Numbered from the stretch's first letter, positions 18,709 to 28,513 are shown. The stretch: DNA of 64,000 nucleotides from Bradyrhizobium sp. CCH5-F6 (GCF_001556045.1 NZ_LSIC01000121.1:62001-126000), one strand, 5' to 3'. The notes: generated by a model not told the origin, from the sequence alone. Program-made: numbers and translations.

Positions 18709-20562
18709 ATGTCAGCGGAAAGACACAAGACCGGCACAACCGGCGCGCCTACGGTCGATATTTCCGCGCTCCGTGCCCGCTATCGCGACGAGCGCGATCG
18801 TCGTCTGCGCGCCGAGGGCAAGGCGCAGTATGTCGACGTCACGGGCGAGTTCGGCCGCTATCTCGACGACCCCTGGGCCGATCCAGGATTTGCGCGCGCC
18901 GCCGTTAGCGAAGCAACCGAAGTGCTCATCGTCGGTGGCGGCTTCGGCGGCCTGTTGTGTGGTGCGCGGTTGCGTGAGGCCGGCATCGAGGATTTTCGTA
19001 TCGTGGAAAAGGCCGCCGACTTCGGCGGCACCTGGTACTGGAATCGTTATCCCGGCGCCGCCTGCGACACCGAGAGCTACATTTACCTGCCGCTCCTGGA
19101 AGAGACCGGCTACATGCCGGTGCGCAAGTACGCGCGAGCGCCCGAGATCTACAAGCATTCGCGCCGCATCGGCCGTCATTTCGGGCTCTATGAGCGTGCG
19201 CTGTTTCAGACCGTCATCTCGCGGATGGACTGGCAGGAGCAGGAAGGGCGCTGGCTGGTCGAGACCGATCGGGGCGATCGCATCCGCGCGCGCTTCGTCA
19301 TCTTGGCCGGCGGTCCGCTGAGCCGTCCGAAGCTGCCGGGCATTCCCGGCATCGAGACGTTCAAGGGCCATAGCTTTCATACCAGTCGCTGGGATTACGG
19401 CTACACCGGCGGTAGCGCGGACGGTGGTCTGACCGGTCTCGCCGACAAGCGCGTCGGGATCATCGGCACCGGCGCCACCGCCGTGCAATGCGTGCCGCAT
19501 CTCGGCCGGTCGGCGAAGGAGCTCTATGTGTTCCAGCGCACGCCGTCTGCGATCGGCGTTCGCGACGACCGTCCGACGGATCAGGCCTGGGCCCAGAGCC
19601 TGAGGCCGGGCTGGCAGCGCGAGCGTATGGACAATTTTACAGCCGTCATTTCAGGCGAGCCGTTCGAACAGGATCTGGTGCAGGACGGCTGGACCGGCCT
19701 GCTCGGCGAGATCTTGCTGGCGCCGCGCCGCCAAGCCCAGCCGGTCACCTCGATGGATGAGGCGCTCAAGGTGATCGAGCAGGCCGATTACCGCAAGATG
19801 GAGGAGATCCGCGCCCGCGTCGACGCCGTCGTGAAGGACGAAGCAACGGCCGCGGCGCTCAAGCCCTGGTACAAGGCCTTCTGCAAGCGGCCGTGCTTCC
19901 ATGATGAATATCTCGATACGTTCAATCGTCCGAACGTGCACCTCGTCGACACCAAGGGGCAGGGCGTCGAGCGCATCACGGAGAATGCCGTCGTCGTCGA
20001 CGGCAAGGCCCATGAAATCGACTGCCTGATCTATGCCAGCGGTTTCGAGGTCGGCACCGATTACGCCCGCCGCATGGGCTTCGAGGTTTATGGCCGCGAC
20101 GGCATCAGCCTGTCCGAGCGGTGGCGTGACGGCGTCAAGACGCTGCACGGCTTCTACAGCCGCGGCTTCCCGAACTGCTTCCTCATTGTCACGGTGCAGG
20201 CCGGACAGAGCGCCAATTTTCCTCACATTATCGATGAGCAATCGCAGCACATCGCGTATGTGATCAAGCAGGCCCGCGAGCGCAAGGCGCGTACCCTGGA
20301 GCCGACGCTTGCCGCCGAGAGCGGTTGGGTCGACGAGGTCGTCAGGGCCGCAGTCGGCCGGCAGACCTATCTCGCGGAATGCACGCCGGGCTACTACAAC
20401 AACGAAGGCGTATTCGATCCAATCGCGGCAAGAAACAGCCAGTATTGGCGCGGGCCGGTGGCGTTCCTGCGGCTGCTCGCAAAATGGCGCAAGGAGGGCA
20501 AACTGGAAGGTCTCGAATTGTCCTATGATCAGGCCATGGAGTCGGCGCCTTCGAGTGGGTAA
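18709..20562 (+). CDS. Baeyer-Villiger monooxygenase, cyclohexanone-monooxygenase type
   Basis: A 617-residue FAD/NADPH enzyme. The first Rossmann motif is [13 protein letters not shown] (residues 72-84), then [20 protein letters not shown], the conserved type-I loop. The BVMO fingerprint FxGxxxHxxxW[P/D] is present exactly as [12 protein letters not shown] near residues 217-228, and the NADPH-binding motif is [12 protein letters not shown]. About 70 residues precede the FAD motif, a longer N-terminus than in cyclohexanone monooxygenase, as in PAMO/steroid-type relatives. It converts cyclic or linear ketones to lactones or esters. A GGAGGAGATGA lies just upstream of the ATG. Confidence 0.93.
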   Translation: MSAERHKTGTTGAPTVDISALRARYRDERDRRLRAEGKAQYVDVTGEFGRYLDDPWADPGFARAAVSEATEVLIVGGGFGGLLCGARLREAGIEDFRIVEKAADFGGTWYWNRYPGAACDTESYIYLPLLEETGYMPVRKYARAPEIYKHSRRIGRHFGLYERALFQTVISRMDWQEQEGRWLVETDRGDRIRARFVILAGGPLSRPKLPGIPGIETFKGHSFHTSRWDYGYTGGSADGGLTGLADKRVGIIGTGATAVQCVPHLGRSAKELYVFQRTPSAIGVRDDRPTDQAWAQSLRPGWQRERMDNFTAVISGEPFEQDLVQDGWTGLLGEILLAPRRQAQPVTSMDEALKVIEQADYRKMEEIRARVDAVVKDEATAAALKPWYKAFCKRPCFHDEYLDTFNRPNVHLVDTKGQGVERITENAVVVDGKAHEIDCLIYASGFEVGTDYARRMGFEVYGRDGISLSERWRDGVKTLHGFYSRGFPNCFLIVTVQAGQSANFPHIIDEQSQHIAYVIKQARERKARTLEPTLAAESGWVDEVVRAAVGRQTYLAECTPGYYNNEGVFDPIAARNSQYWRGPVAFLRLLAKWRKEGKLEGLELSYDQAMESAPSSG

Positions 20563-20596
20563 GATTGCCGATCGGTACAGGACGGAGATGTTGGTT

Positions 20597-21415
20597 ATGA
20601 TCAGAGGCAGGGCTCTTGCGGGGGCGGTTCTTGGCGTGGCGGCACTGATGGGTTGCCTGGCGTCCACCGCCGAGGCCGCGCAATGCGGCAGCTCGCCGGC
20701 CGGCTTTGAGGCCTGGAAGCGCGAGTTCAGCGCGGAGGCGCAAGGCAAGGGCATCGGTCCCACCGCGCTAGCGGCCCTGATGCAGACCAATTACGCCAGC
20801 GCCACCATCGCGGCCGATCGCGGCCAGCGCAGCTTTTCGCTGACGCTCGACCAGTTCCTGGCCAAGCGGGGTGCCACCACCATCGTCGCCAAGGGACGGC
20901 AGCTCAAGCAGTCGCAGGCCGCCTTGTTCGCCTCGATCCAGCAGCGCTATGGCGTCCCGCCAGGTCCCTTGATCGCGATCTGGGGCATGGAGACCGGGTT
21001 CGGCAGCCAGCGCGGCAATCAGAACATGCTGTCATCCATCGCGACCCTTGCCTATGACTGCCGTCGTCCCGAATTCTTCACCGACCAGCTCTATGCTGCC
21101 TTGAAGCTCATCGATCGCGGAACGCTGTCGGGATCGACGCGCGGCTCCATGCATGGCGAGGTCGGCCAGACCCAGTTCATGCCCAAGAGCATTCTGGCTT
21201 ACGGCACCGGCAACCTCGAAGTTGCTGCCAATGCGCTGAACTCGACGGCGAATTTCCTCAAAGCCCATGGCTGGCGCGCGGGAGCCGGGTACCAGCCGGG
21301 CGAACCGAATTTTGCCGCGATCGAGGCTTGGAATGCTGCAGGCGTCTATCAGAAAGCCATCGCGCTGATGGGCCGTCAGATCGACGAGGGCGGGAGCGCC
21401 GCGGCCTCGCGCTGA
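20597..21415 (+). CDS. Lytic murein transglycosylase, MltB-like lipoprotein
   Basis: About 272 residues. MIRGRALAGAVLGVAALMGCLAS has a lipobox-like LMGC, so it is probably an outer-membrane lipoprotein. The SLT_2 domain (PF13406) shows FEAWKREFSAEAQGKGIGPTAL, IAIWGMETGFGSQRGNQN with the catalytic Glu in METGFG, IDRGTLSGSTRGSMHGEVGQTQFMPKS, and the NSTANFLKAHGW helix. The start at 20,597 was chosen for the GGAG nine bases upstream; 20,588 would leave no spacing. Confidence 0.88.
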   Translation: MIRGRALAGAVLGVAALMGCLASTAEAAQCGSSPAGFEAWKREFSAEAQGKGIGPTALAALMQTNYASATIAADRGQRSFSLTLDQFLAKRGATTIVAKGRQLKQSQAALFASIQQRYGVPPGPLIAIWGMETGFGSQRGNQNMLSSIATLAYDCRRPEFFTDQLYAALKLIDRGTLSGSTRGSMHGEVGQTQFMPKSILAYGTGNLEVAANALNSTANFLKAHGWRAGAGYQPGEPNFAAIEAWNAAGVYQKAIALMGRQIDEGGSAAASR

Positions 21416-21509
21416 AGCATGATCCGGAAAAGCGTGCGGCGGATTTCCGAAAAGATCATGCTTAAACAACAGCCTAAAGCGCGATGACGATCTTATTGCG
21501 CTTTAGGCT
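21416..21509. repeat. Two adjacent inverted repeats after the transglycosylase gene
   Basis: The first dyad has arms AGCATGATC and GATCATGCT (21,416-21,462) with interior GGAAA/TTTCC pairing, a dispersed Bradyrhizobium-type palindrome. The second has perfect 12-bp arms AGCCTAAAGCGC at 21,471-21,482 and GCGCTTTAGGCT at 21,498-21,509. Either could terminate transcription, although no T-tract follows. Confidence 0.7.
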
Positions 21510-21616
21510 GCTCAGCAAGGCGTGATGCGCGGGCGCGAGAAAGTTGTTGCCATCAGGAACCGACGGCACGAGGTTTGCTTTGTTCAAGTTCAGGGCTGGG
21601 CATGAGGAGACTCAAC

Positions 21617-21838
21617 ATGGCTACCCAGATCGTGATGGACCAGACTGGCGACACGCGCCACGAGTTTGATCCGGGCAATGCCGAAGCGCTGGCACGAGCC
21701 GAACGGCGCTTTCGGGAGCTGACCGGAGCCGGGTTCACCGCCGCTCTTCGGACCGGCCCCGGCGAAGTCACTCGGATCCGATCGTTCGACCCGACCGCGC
21801 AGGAAACGCTGTTCTATCCCCGCCTGGTCGGCGGTTGA
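21617..21838 (+). CDS. Small hypothetical protein
   Basis: A 73-residue protein starting MATQIVMDQTGDTRHEFD, with a central helix (NAEALARAERRFRELTGAGFTAAL) and the end RSFDPTAQETLFYPRLVGG. GAGGAG precedes the ATG at 21,617; the longer frame upstream lacks one. It reads like a conserved family of short proteins in this group, but I cannot assign a function. It lies 12 bases before the next gene, suggesting co-expression. Confidence 0.65.
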   Translation: MATQIVMDQTGDTRHEFDPGNAEALARAERRFRELTGAGFTAALRTGPGEVTRIRSFDPTAQETLFYPRLVGG

Positions 21839-21850
21839 TCCGAGCTGCTC

Positions 21851-22273
21851 ATGATCGCGGCAGTCTGGCTCCGGGCGCCGGCGCGTGCGCGATTGCATGC
21901 GCTGCGTGAACTCTATCGCCGCTTCTTCGGCGAGAATACGCCGGATGCCCGCGGCCGCCGGCTTCTGGCCGAATGGCTGTCGCCGGCGCAGCGCGCGCAG
22001 TTCGAGCACCACCGGTATTTCGACGTGGTCGGCTGCGACACCGGCAGGACCTATCGCATCCACTATGGCACGGCCGCCAACGTCCACGAGATCGACGGCG
22101 ACGGCCACGCGACGATGGGCTGGTGCTTCGTCCCGTCAGGCTTCCTCGTGCCGGGCGACGTAATGCTGGCGCAGAAGATCGCTCTCGAGACGGACGAGAA
22201 GGCAGCACTTGCGCTTGCCAACCGGTTTCCACCGGCCACACACTCCGAGCATTTCTACCGGCGGCCCTTTTAG
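21851..22273 (+). CDS. Hypothetical protein
   Basis: A 140-residue protein. It has a helical N-terminus (RARLHALRELYRRFFGEN), then RRLLAEWLSPAQRAQFEHHRYFDVVGCDTGRTYRIHYGTAANVHEID and GWCFVPSGFLVPGDVMLAQKIALETDEKAALALANRF. The middle resembles small beta-rich proteins of unknown function found in Rhizobiales; no catalytic motif is apparent. It is the second gene of a two-gene unit. Confidence 0.7.
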   Translation: MIAAVWLRAPARARLHALRELYRRFFGENTPDARGRRLLAEWLSPAQRAQFEHHRYFDVVGCDTGRTYRIHYGTAANVHEIDGDGHATMGWCFVPSGFLVPGDVMLAQKIALETDEKAALALANRFPPATHSEHFYRRPF

Positions 22274-22292
22274 CGCGGGAAGGGCAAGGCGG

Positions 22293-22385
22293 TCAGGAGT
22301 GCGAGGTGCGGTAGGCGTCGAGCGCGTGCGCCGCGAATACACCGACGCTGCACAAGGCGAGCAGGGCTGAGATCACTTCGATCAT
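22293..22385 (-). CDS. Small ORF, 30 residues, hydrophobic (second of a coupled pair)
   Basis: ATG at 22,385 with GGGAGGATGAGCT directly upstream opens a 30-residue peptide, beginning MIEVISALLALCSVGVFAAH and ending in ALDAYRTSHS. Residues 3-20 could form one membrane helix. Its start overlaps the preceding small ORF's stop as ATGA, and its Shine-Dalgarno lies inside that ORF, the classic arrangement for translational coupling. It is shorter than most gene finders report. Function is unknown. Confidence 0.6.
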   Translation of the reverse strand: MIEVISALLALCSVGVFAAHALDAYRTSHS

Positions 22386-22465
22386 AGCTCATCCTCCCGT
22401 GGCAGCTGGGCAACGAGGTTCTGGCAGCAGGAATATTCGTAGATCAGGTCGAGGATGAACTGCAT
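22382..22465 (-). CDS. Small ORF, 27 residues (first of a coupled pair)
   Basis: ATG at 22,465 preceded by AGGGAAGGCGACC opens a 27-residue peptide, MQFILDLIYEYSCCQNLVAQ followed by LPREDEL. It has a hydrophobic start, a Cys-Cys pair and an acidic tail. It stops four bases into the next small ORF. The paired ribosome-binding sites and overlap argue for real translation. Role unknown; a two-peptide membrane complex or a leader unit are possible. Confidence 0.55.
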   Translation of the reverse strand: MQFILDLIYEYSCCQNLVAQLPREDEL

Positions 22466-22660
22466 GGTCGCCTTCCCTGTACTTATTTTGACAACCACTT
22501 AACCGGCCATCTGTTTCAGGCGTGTTTCGTCGCATCGGGAAAGGGGTTTCGCGCGGAACCCATTACTGGTTTGTGCGCTGCGGGCCCGCTATATCCAGTT
22601 ACTGTTGAAGCCATTTGAGCCGCCTCTTCGGGACGGCGCATCATATTGCGAGGCAGAATC

Positions 22661-23107
22661 ATGGCGCAGGTCGAGTGGTTCGACGATCTCACCGTCGGAA
22701 TGCAGTTCAAATCCCCCGAAGTTCAGGTCACCGAGGCCGACATCAAGCGCTTCGCCGCCGAGTTCGATCCGCAGCCGATGCATCTCGACCACGAGGCCGC
22801 CAAGGCGACCCTGTTCAAGGGGCTGGCCGCCTCCGGATGGCACACCGCCGCGATCGCCATGAACCTCGCAATCCAGGCCCGCCCGTTCGGCCCGCATCCG
22901 CTGATTGGCGCCGGTGTCGACGGCCTGCGCTGGACGATGCCGGTGCGCCCCGACGACCGTCTGCATCTGGTCGGCGAGGTCATGAGCCTGACGCCGTCCA
23001 AGACGAAGCCGCAGGGTATCGCGCTGGTGAAATGGACCATGTTCAACCAGAGGGGCGAGGAAGTTTACACGTTCACGCCGATTGCGATCGTGCCGCGACG
23101 GGAGTAG
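22661..23107 (+). CDS. MaoC-like dehydratase (hot-dog fold)
   Basis: A 148-residue single hot-dog protein: WFDDLTVGMQFKSPEVQVTEADIKRFAAEFDPQPMHLDHEAAKATLFKGLAASGWHTAA. The catalytic Asp/His pair of R-hydratases corresponds to FDPQPMHLD (residues 37-45). These enzymes hydrate enoyl-CoA. The ATG at 22,661 follows GAGGCAG. No obvious partner genes are adjacent, so it is a stand-alone housekeeping or catabolic hydratase. Confidence 0.85.
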   Translation: MAQVEWFDDLTVGMQFKSPEVQVTEADIKRFAAEFDPQPMHLDHEAAKATLFKGLAASGWHTAAIAMNLAIQARPFGPHPLIGAGVDGLRWTMPVRPDDRLHLVGEVMSLTPSKTKPQGIALVKWTMFNQRGEEVYTFTPIAIVPRRE

Positions 23108-23192
23108 GCACAGGCGCGTTCTGTGCCTGAAACCCTTGCGAGTCACCGGCAGAGATGGTCATCTCCGGTCGGGAACCACGCGGGAGGCCGAC

Positions 23193-23690
23193 ATGAAACG
23201 ATTCATTCTCGGCGCGGCACTGCTTTCGGGCGCATTGAGCGCCGGGCCCGCTGTTGCCCAACAATCCAAAGTCGGCGACTGGACCATCGAGAAGCGCGCG
23301 CAGGATACGCATTGCAATGCAAGCCGCGGCTACAAGGACAAGGATGACGAGAACCGCGACTACGTCATCGTGATCACCTATTCCGAGAAGGCGATTGTGA
23401 TCGTCATGATCTACGACGGCTGGGAATGGGACAAGACAGGCGAGATCCTCCGGGCCGATGTCGGCACCGACGACGCCGACATCATGAAGAAGGCGAAGTG
23501 GGAGGTCATGGACAAGACCACGGTGCGCGGCATCTTCGAGTATGATCAGTCGATCATGGACCGGCTGGCTAAAGCGAAGCGCCTCACGCTTGATTTCGAG
23601 GACGACGAGGAGGACAGCATCGAGATGCAGATTCCGCGGGCCGGCGAGGCGCTGGCGGCATTGAAGTTTTGCGAGGAGAACAGGAAGTAG
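23193..23690 (+). CDS. Secreted hypothetical protein
   Basis: A 165-residue protein with signal peptide MKRFILGAALLSGALSAGPAVA followed by QQSKVGDWTIEKRAQDTHCNASRGYKD. A conserved Cys pair (CNAS near residue 41 and KFCEEN at the end) could form a periplasmic disulfide. The body is strand-rich (YVIVITYSEKAIVIVMIYDGWEW) and acidic. KVGDWTI resembles the opening of IalB-type proteins, but the match is weak. The ATG follows GGGAGG. Confidence 0.75.
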   Translation: MKRFILGAALLSGALSAGPAVAQQSKVGDWTIEKRAQDTHCNASRGYKDKDDENRDYVIVITYSEKAIVIVMIYDGWEWDKTGEILRADVGTDDADIMKKAKWEVMDKTTVRGIFEYDQSIMDRLAKAKRLTLDFEDDEEDSIEMQIPRAGEALAALKFCEENRK

Positions 23691-23883
23691 ATCCTCGCTC
23701 CATAGCGGGACACACTCTGTCTCGTCAGGTTCGCAGCAGCCTTTTCCATACCGCTCATGCTTGAAGGCCCCACTCCGATTGCAGGCGAGTCGCTGCAGCC
23801 GGAGATAGGTTCAAACCGAGACATCAGAAAGTTATCGCGCGTCATTCGATCGAATGACGCGACTTTGTTGCCTGGGCGGCAGA

Positions 23884-26800
23884 TCAGTGCCCGGCGCCCT
23901 GAACCGGTGCAGCGCTGATGTCGCTGCCGTGATGCGTCAGCCGCTTCATGCCGGTGACGGTCCGCAGCAGCACGTAGAACACCGGCGTCAGGAACAGGCC
24001 GAACACGGTGACCCCGATCATGCCGGAGAATACCGCGACGCCCATGGCACGCCGCATCTCCGAGCCGGCGCCGGTCGAGAGCACCAGCGGCAGAACACCC
24101 ATGATGAATGCCATCGACGTCATCAGGATCGGACGCAGCCGCAGTCGGCTCGCCTCGATTGCGGCCCGGATCGGCGTGCGTCCCGCGAATTCGAGCTCCC
24201 GCGCGAATTCGACGATCAGGATCGCGTTCTTGGCGGAAAGGCCGACCAGCACGATCAGGCCGATCTGGGTGAAGACGTTGTTGTCGCCCTTCGAGATCCA
24301 GACACCGAACATCGCTGCCAATAGCCCCATTGGCACGATCATGATGATCGAGAGCGGCAGGGTCAGGCTCTCATAGAGCGCGGCCAGCACCAGGAACACC
24401 AAGAGGATCGCCAGCGGAAACACCCAGATTCCGGAATTGCCGGCGATGAACTCCTGATAGGTCAGGTCGGTCCATTCGAAGGCAAAGCCCGGCGGCAGCA
24501 CTTCCGCAGCGATCCGCGTCGCGGCTTCCTGCGCCTGGCCCGATGAGAAGCCGGGCGCGGCCGCCGCGTTGATGTCGGATGACAGGAAGCCATTGTAGCG
24601 GATCGCACGCTCCGGGCCTGCGCTCTGGCGGATCGTGAGCAGCGCCGACAACGGCACCATGTCGCCTGAGGACGAGCGCACCTTCAACTGCCTGATGTCG
24701 TCGGCGCGCGCGCGGAATGGCGCGTCGGCTTGAACCCGGACGGAATAGGTGCGGCCGAACTTGTTGAAGTCGTTGACGTAGTAGGAGCCGAGGTAGATCT
24801 GAAGCGTGTTGAACACCTCGGTCACGGGCACGCCAAGCTGAAGCGCCTTGGTGCGGTCGATATCGGCGAACAGCTGGGGCACGTTGACCTGAAAGCTCGA
24901 GAATACGCCAGCGATCTCCGGCGCCTTCTGCATCGCCGCCATGAACGCGCTGGTGGCCTCGTTCAGCGCCTCATAGCCGAGACCGGCGCGGTCCTCGATC
25001 TGCAGCTTGAAGCCGCCGATGGTGCCGAGGCCGTTGACCGGCGGCGGCGGGAACATGGCGATGAAGGCTTCCTGGATGCCGGCATATTTCTTGTTCAATT
25101 CGGCCGCGATGGCGGGACCGCTGAGCGAGGGATCCTTGCGCTCGTCGAACGGCTTGAGCGTCGAGAACACGATGCCGGCGTTCGAGGAGTTGGTGAACCC
25201 GGAGATCGACAGGCCGGGGAAGGCGACCGAGCTCTCGACGCCGGGCTGGGTCAGCGCGATGTCGCTCATCTTGCGGATCACCTCTTCGCTGCGGTCGAGC
25301 GCGGCGCCATCGGGCAGGCGGGCGAAGCCGACCAGGTATTGCTTGTCCTGGCCCGGCACGAAACCGCCCGGCACCTGCTGGAACAAGAGGGCCGTGATGC
25401 CAACGAGAACCACGTAGAGCCCCATCACCGCAGCCTTGCCCGAGATCACCTTGCTGACGCTGCCGCCGTAATTCTCGGAGGAGCGCGTGAACGCCTTGTT
25501 GAAGGCGCGGAAGAACCAGCCGAGGCTCTTGTCGAGGATCAGCGTCAGCCGGTCCTTCGGCTCGTTGTGGCCCTTGAGCAGCAGCGCCGACAGCGCCGGC
25601 GACAGCGTCAGCGAGTTGACGGCCGAGATCACCGTCGAGATCGCGATCGTCAGCGCGAACTGCTTGTAGAACTGACCCGTGAGGCCGGAAATGAAGGCGA
25701 GCGGCACGAACACCGCGACCAGCACCAAGGCGATCGCGATGATCGGCCCCGAGACCTCGCGCATCGCCTGATAGGTGGCGTCGCGCGGCGACAGGCCGGA
25801 CTCGATGTTGCGCTCGACGTTCTCGACCACGACGATGGCGTCGTCGACGACGATGCCGATCGCGAGCACGAGGCCGAACAAGCTGAGCGCGTTGATGGAG
25901 AAGCCGAACACGTGCATCACGGCGAAGGTGCCGACGATCGACACCGGCACGGCGAGAAGCGGGATGATCGAAGCCCGCCAGGTCTGCAGGAACAGGATCA
26001 CGACCAGCACCACCAGCGCGATCGCTTCCAGGAGCGTGTGGATCACCGCCTCGATCGAGGAGCGCACGAACTGGGTAGGGTCGTAGACGATCTGGTAGGA
26101 CACGCCCTCGGGCATGTTCTTCTTGATCTCGGCCATGGTGGCGCGGACATTGTCGGATATCTGCAGTGCGTTGGAGCCCGGCGCCTGGAAGATCGGAATC
26201 GCCACCGCGTGCTTGTTGTCGAGCAGCGAACGAAGGCCGTATTCGGAGGCGCCAAGCTCGATGCGCGCGACGTCGCGCAGGCGAACGACTTCGCCGCGTG
26301 TGCCGGTCTTGACCACGATGTCGCCGAACTGTTCCTCGTTCGCAAGGCGGCCTTCTGCGTTGACGGAGAGTTGCAGGTCGATACCCCTCACGTTCGGGGA
26401 GGAGCCGACGACGCCGGCCGCGGCCTCGACGTTCTGCGCCTGGATCGCCCTCACGATGTCGCTCGCGGTGAGGCCATGCTCGGCGGCCTTTTGCGGGTCG
26501 ACCCAGACCCGCATCGAATAATCGCCGGCGCCGTAGAGCTGCACGTCGCCGACGCCGTCGATGCGGGCGAGACGATCCTTGACGTTGAGCACCGCGTAGT
26601 TGCGCAGATACGTCATGTCGTAGCGGCCGTTGGGCGACAACAGATGCACGACCATGGTGAGGTCGGGGGAGGACTTCTTGGTGATGATGCCGAGCTGGCG
26701 CACCACGGCGGGCAGGCGCGGCTCTGCCTGCTGCACGCGGTTCTGCACCAGCTGCGTCGCCTTGTCCGGGTCGGTGCCGAGGCGGAACGTCACCGTCAGC

Positions 26801-27072
26801 GTCATCGCGCCGTCGGTGGTCGCCTGGCTCGACATGTACAGCATGTTCTCGACGCCGTTGATCTGCTCCTCGATCGGCGTTGCCACCGTCTCCGCGATCA
26901 CCTTGGGGTTGGCGCCGGGATAGGTCGCGCGCACGACGACGGATGGCGGCACGACGTCGGGATACTCCGAGATCGGCATCGCAAACAGCGAGATCAGGCC
27001 GGCGAGGAAAATCAGCACCGAGAGCACGCCGGCGAAAATTGGACGGTCGATGAAGAACTTCGAGAGATTCAT
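23884..27072 (-). CDS. RND efflux permease, HAE-1/AcrB family
   Basis: A 1062-residue inner-membrane pump: MNLSKFFIDRPIFAGVLSVLIFLAGLISLFAMPISEYPDVVPPSVVV at the N-terminus, porter-domain motif ARIDGVGDVQLYGAGDYSMRVWVD, and the proton-relay helix GLVLAIGIVVDDAIVVVENVERN with the conserved DD pair. The second half repeats the fold and ends in LRPILMTSMAFIMGVLPLVLSTGAGSEMRRAMG. Length is normal for AcrB. It is encoded after the membrane-fusion gene with a 180-base spacer; no outer-membrane factor gene is present, so it would use a TolC encoded elsewhere. It probably exports hydrophobic toxins. Confidence 0.95.
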   Translation of the reverse strand: MNLSKFFIDRPIFAGVLSVLIFLAGLISLFAMPISEYPDVVPPSVVVRATYPGANPKVIAETVATPIEEQINGVENMLYMSSQATTDGAMTLTVTFRLGTDPDKATQLVQNRVQQAEPRLPAVVRQLGIITKKSSPDLTMVVHLLSPNGRYDMTYLRNYAVLNVKDRLARIDGVGDVQLYGAGDYSMRVWVDPQKAAEHGLTASDIVRAIQAQNVEAAAGVVGSSPNVRGIDLQLSVNAEGRLANEEQFGDIVVKTGTRGEVVRLRDVARIELGASEYGLRSLLDNKHAVAIPIFQAPGSNALQISDNVRATMAEIKKNMPEGVSYQIVYDPTQFVRSSIEAVIHTLLEAIALVVLVVILFLQTWRASIIPLLAVPVSIVGTFAVMHVFGFSINALSLFGLVLAIGIVVDDAIVVVENVERNIESGLSPRDATYQAMREVSGPIIAIALVLVAVFVPLAFISGLTGQFYKQFALTIAISTVISAVNSLTLSPALSALLLKGHNEPKDRLTLILDKSLGWFFRAFNKAFTRSSENYGGSVSKVISGKAAVMGLYVVLVGITALLFQQVPGGFVPGQDKQYLVGFARLPDGAALDRSEEVIRKMSDIALTQPGVESSVAFPGLSISGFTNSSNAGIVFSTLKPFDERKDPSLSGPAIAAELNKKYAGIQEAFIAMFPPPPVNGLGTIGGFKLQIEDRAGLGYEALNEATSAFMAAMQKAPEIAGVFSSFQVNVPQLFADIDRTKALQLGVPVTEVFNTLQIYLGSYYVNDFNKFGRTYSVRVQADAPFRARADDIRQLKVRSSSGDMVPLSALLTIRQSAGPERAIRYNGFLSSDINAAAAPGFSSGQAQEAATRIAAEVLPPGFAFEWTDLTYQEFIAGNSGIWVFPLAILLVFLVLAALYESLTLPLSIIMIVPMGLLAAMFGVWISKGDNNVFTQIGLIVLVGLSAKNAILIVEFARELEFAGRTPIRAAIEASRLRLRPILMTSMAFIMGVLPLVLSTGAGSEMRRAMGVAVFSGMIGVTVFGLFLTPVFYVLLRTVTGMKRLTHHGSDISAAPVQGAGH

Positions 27073-27122
27073 GGTTTTGCCCCTGGGCAATGTCTTTCCG
27101 CGCCTCCGACAGCTCCGCCGTT

Positions 27123-27245
27123 ATTCCGGGGCGCGCGCAGCGCGAACCCGTAATCCAGAGGTGAAGTGTCGGAGTCTCGCAACTTCGAGATTTTCAGGTG
27201 CGCAGTTTGCGCACCTGAGTTCGCGACGTCGTCGCGCCCCGGAAT
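27123..27245. repeat. Nested palindromic element between the efflux genes
   Basis: Outer arms ATTCCGGGGCGCG (27,123-27,135) and CGCGCCCCGGAAT (27,233-27,245) enclose an inner hairpin CAGGTGCGCA-GTT-TGCGCACCTG (27,195-27,217). This is a dispersed Bradyrhizobium-type repeat inserted inside the efflux operon. Transcribed, it would fold strongly and could dampen expression of the downstream permease. Confidence 0.75.
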
Positions 27246-27252
27246 ATCGTGC

Positions 27253-28497
27253 TTAGCGTTGCACCACGTCCTGGTTGCTGTGGTTGGAAGCCTGCTGCGG
27301 CCCGCGCGCGCCCATCTGTGCGATCTCCGTCTTGAGGAGGGCGCCGGGACGCACGCGCTGCAAACCGTTGACCACGATGCGGTCGCCGGGCTTGAGGCCC
27401 GCGGTGACGATGCGAAGTCCCTCGACAGCGCCGCCGAGCGTGACCGGCCGGTAAACGGCGCGGCTGTCGTCGCCGACGGCCATCACGAACTTCTTGTCTT
27501 GATCGGTGCCGATCGCGCGCTCGTCGATCATCACCAGCGACTGCTGCTTCGGCTGCCCCATGCGCACGCGGGCGAACTGGCCCGGGATGAGGCGTCCGTC
27601 CTCGTTGCGGAATACCGCGCGGACACGGATCGTGCCGCTCTGGCCGTTGACCTGGTTGTCGATCAGCTGGATGTGGCCCTTCGCGGAGAGGCCGCCCGAG
27701 GTCGTCATCTCGACGGGGATCTGGTCCAGCTTGCCGCGTTGGCCGGAGGCATCCGCGATCGAGTTCAGCGCGCGCAGCACGATCTCTTCATCCGCATCGA
27801 ACGAGGCATAGATCGGATTCACCGAGACCAGCGAGGTCAGCACCGGGGACGCGGTGCCGGCGGCAACGAGATTGCCGACGGTCACCTCGATCTTGCCGAC
27901 GCGGCCGTCAACGGGAGCGCGCACTTCGGTATAGTCGAGGTTGAGCTTTGCGGTCTGGAGCGTTGCCTCGGCCGCCTTCACATTGGCGACCGCTTCGCGA
28001 TGGGCATTCTCGCGCTGGTCGAAATCGCGCCGCGTCACCACGGCGTTACCGACGAGCTGCGCGCCGCGCTCGAGCTCGCTCTGGGTGAATACGACGCGCG
28101 CTTTCGCAGCTTCGAGCTGGGCGGCAGCCTTGTCGACCTCGGCCGCATAAGGGGCGGGATCAATCTTGAACAGCAGATCGCCGGCCTTCACCAGCGCGCC
28201 TTCGGTGAAGTTCGCCGACATGATCGCTCCTGCCACGCGCGGGCGTAGCTCGACGCGGTTGATGGCCTCGAGCCGGCCGGAGAAATCGTCCCACAGCGCA
28301 GTCTGCCGGGGCTCGATCACCGCGACGGTGACGGAAACGGCTTGTTCGGCCCCGGCCGCCGGTGCGGTCGCCTGCGCCGCATGAAAGTAGCGGCCGGTTG
28401 CAATCGAACCGGCCGCGGCGAGGACGCCAACGACGGCCACGCCGCCGAGAAGGCGGCGGAAACGGCCAGTGCGGGGGGTATTTTGGGAGGGATGCAT
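27253..28497 (-). CDS. RND efflux membrane-fusion (periplasmic adaptor) protein
   Basis: A 414-residue AcrA/MexA-type adaptor. It has an N-terminal anchor (FRRLLGGVAVVGVLAAAGSIATG), lipoyl halves VELRPRVAGAIMSANFTEGALVKAGDLLFKIDPAPY and VRAPVDGRVGKIEVTVGNLV, a coiled hairpin between them, and a beta-barrel ending in GLKPGDRIVVNGLQRVRPGALLKTE. It precedes the permease in the same operon. A TGTAGTG/CACTACA dyad upstream probably marks the regulatory site of the divergent TetR. Confidence 0.93.
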   Translation of the reverse strand: MHPSQNTPRTGRFRRLLGGVAVVGVLAAAGSIATGRYFHAAQATAPAAGAEQAVSVTVAVIEPRQTALWDDFSGRLEAINRVELRPRVAGAIMSANFTEGALVKAGDLLFKIDPAPYAAEVDKAAAQLEAAKARVVFTQSELERGAQLVGNAVVTRRDFDQRENAHREAVANVKAAEATLQTAKLNLDYTEVRAPVDGRVGKIEVTVGNLVAAGTASPVLTSLVSVNPIYASFDADEEIVLRALNSIADASGQRGKLDQIPVEMTTSGGLSAKGHIQLIDNQVNGQSGTIRVRAVFRNEDGRLIPGQFARVRMGQPKQQSLVMIDERAIGTDQDKKFVMAVGDDSRAVYRPVTLGGAVEGLRIVTAGLKPGDRIVVNGLQRVRPGALLKTEIAQMGARGPQQASNHSNQDVVQR

Positions 28498-28513
28498 TTG
28501 CGCGCTCCAGATA

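Noticed and set aside
24730..27153. 807-codon plus-strand frame opposite the RND permease
   Set aside because: His/Arg/Asp-rich composition and no ribosome-binding site; it is the antisense shadow of a clearly identified AcrB-type gene.
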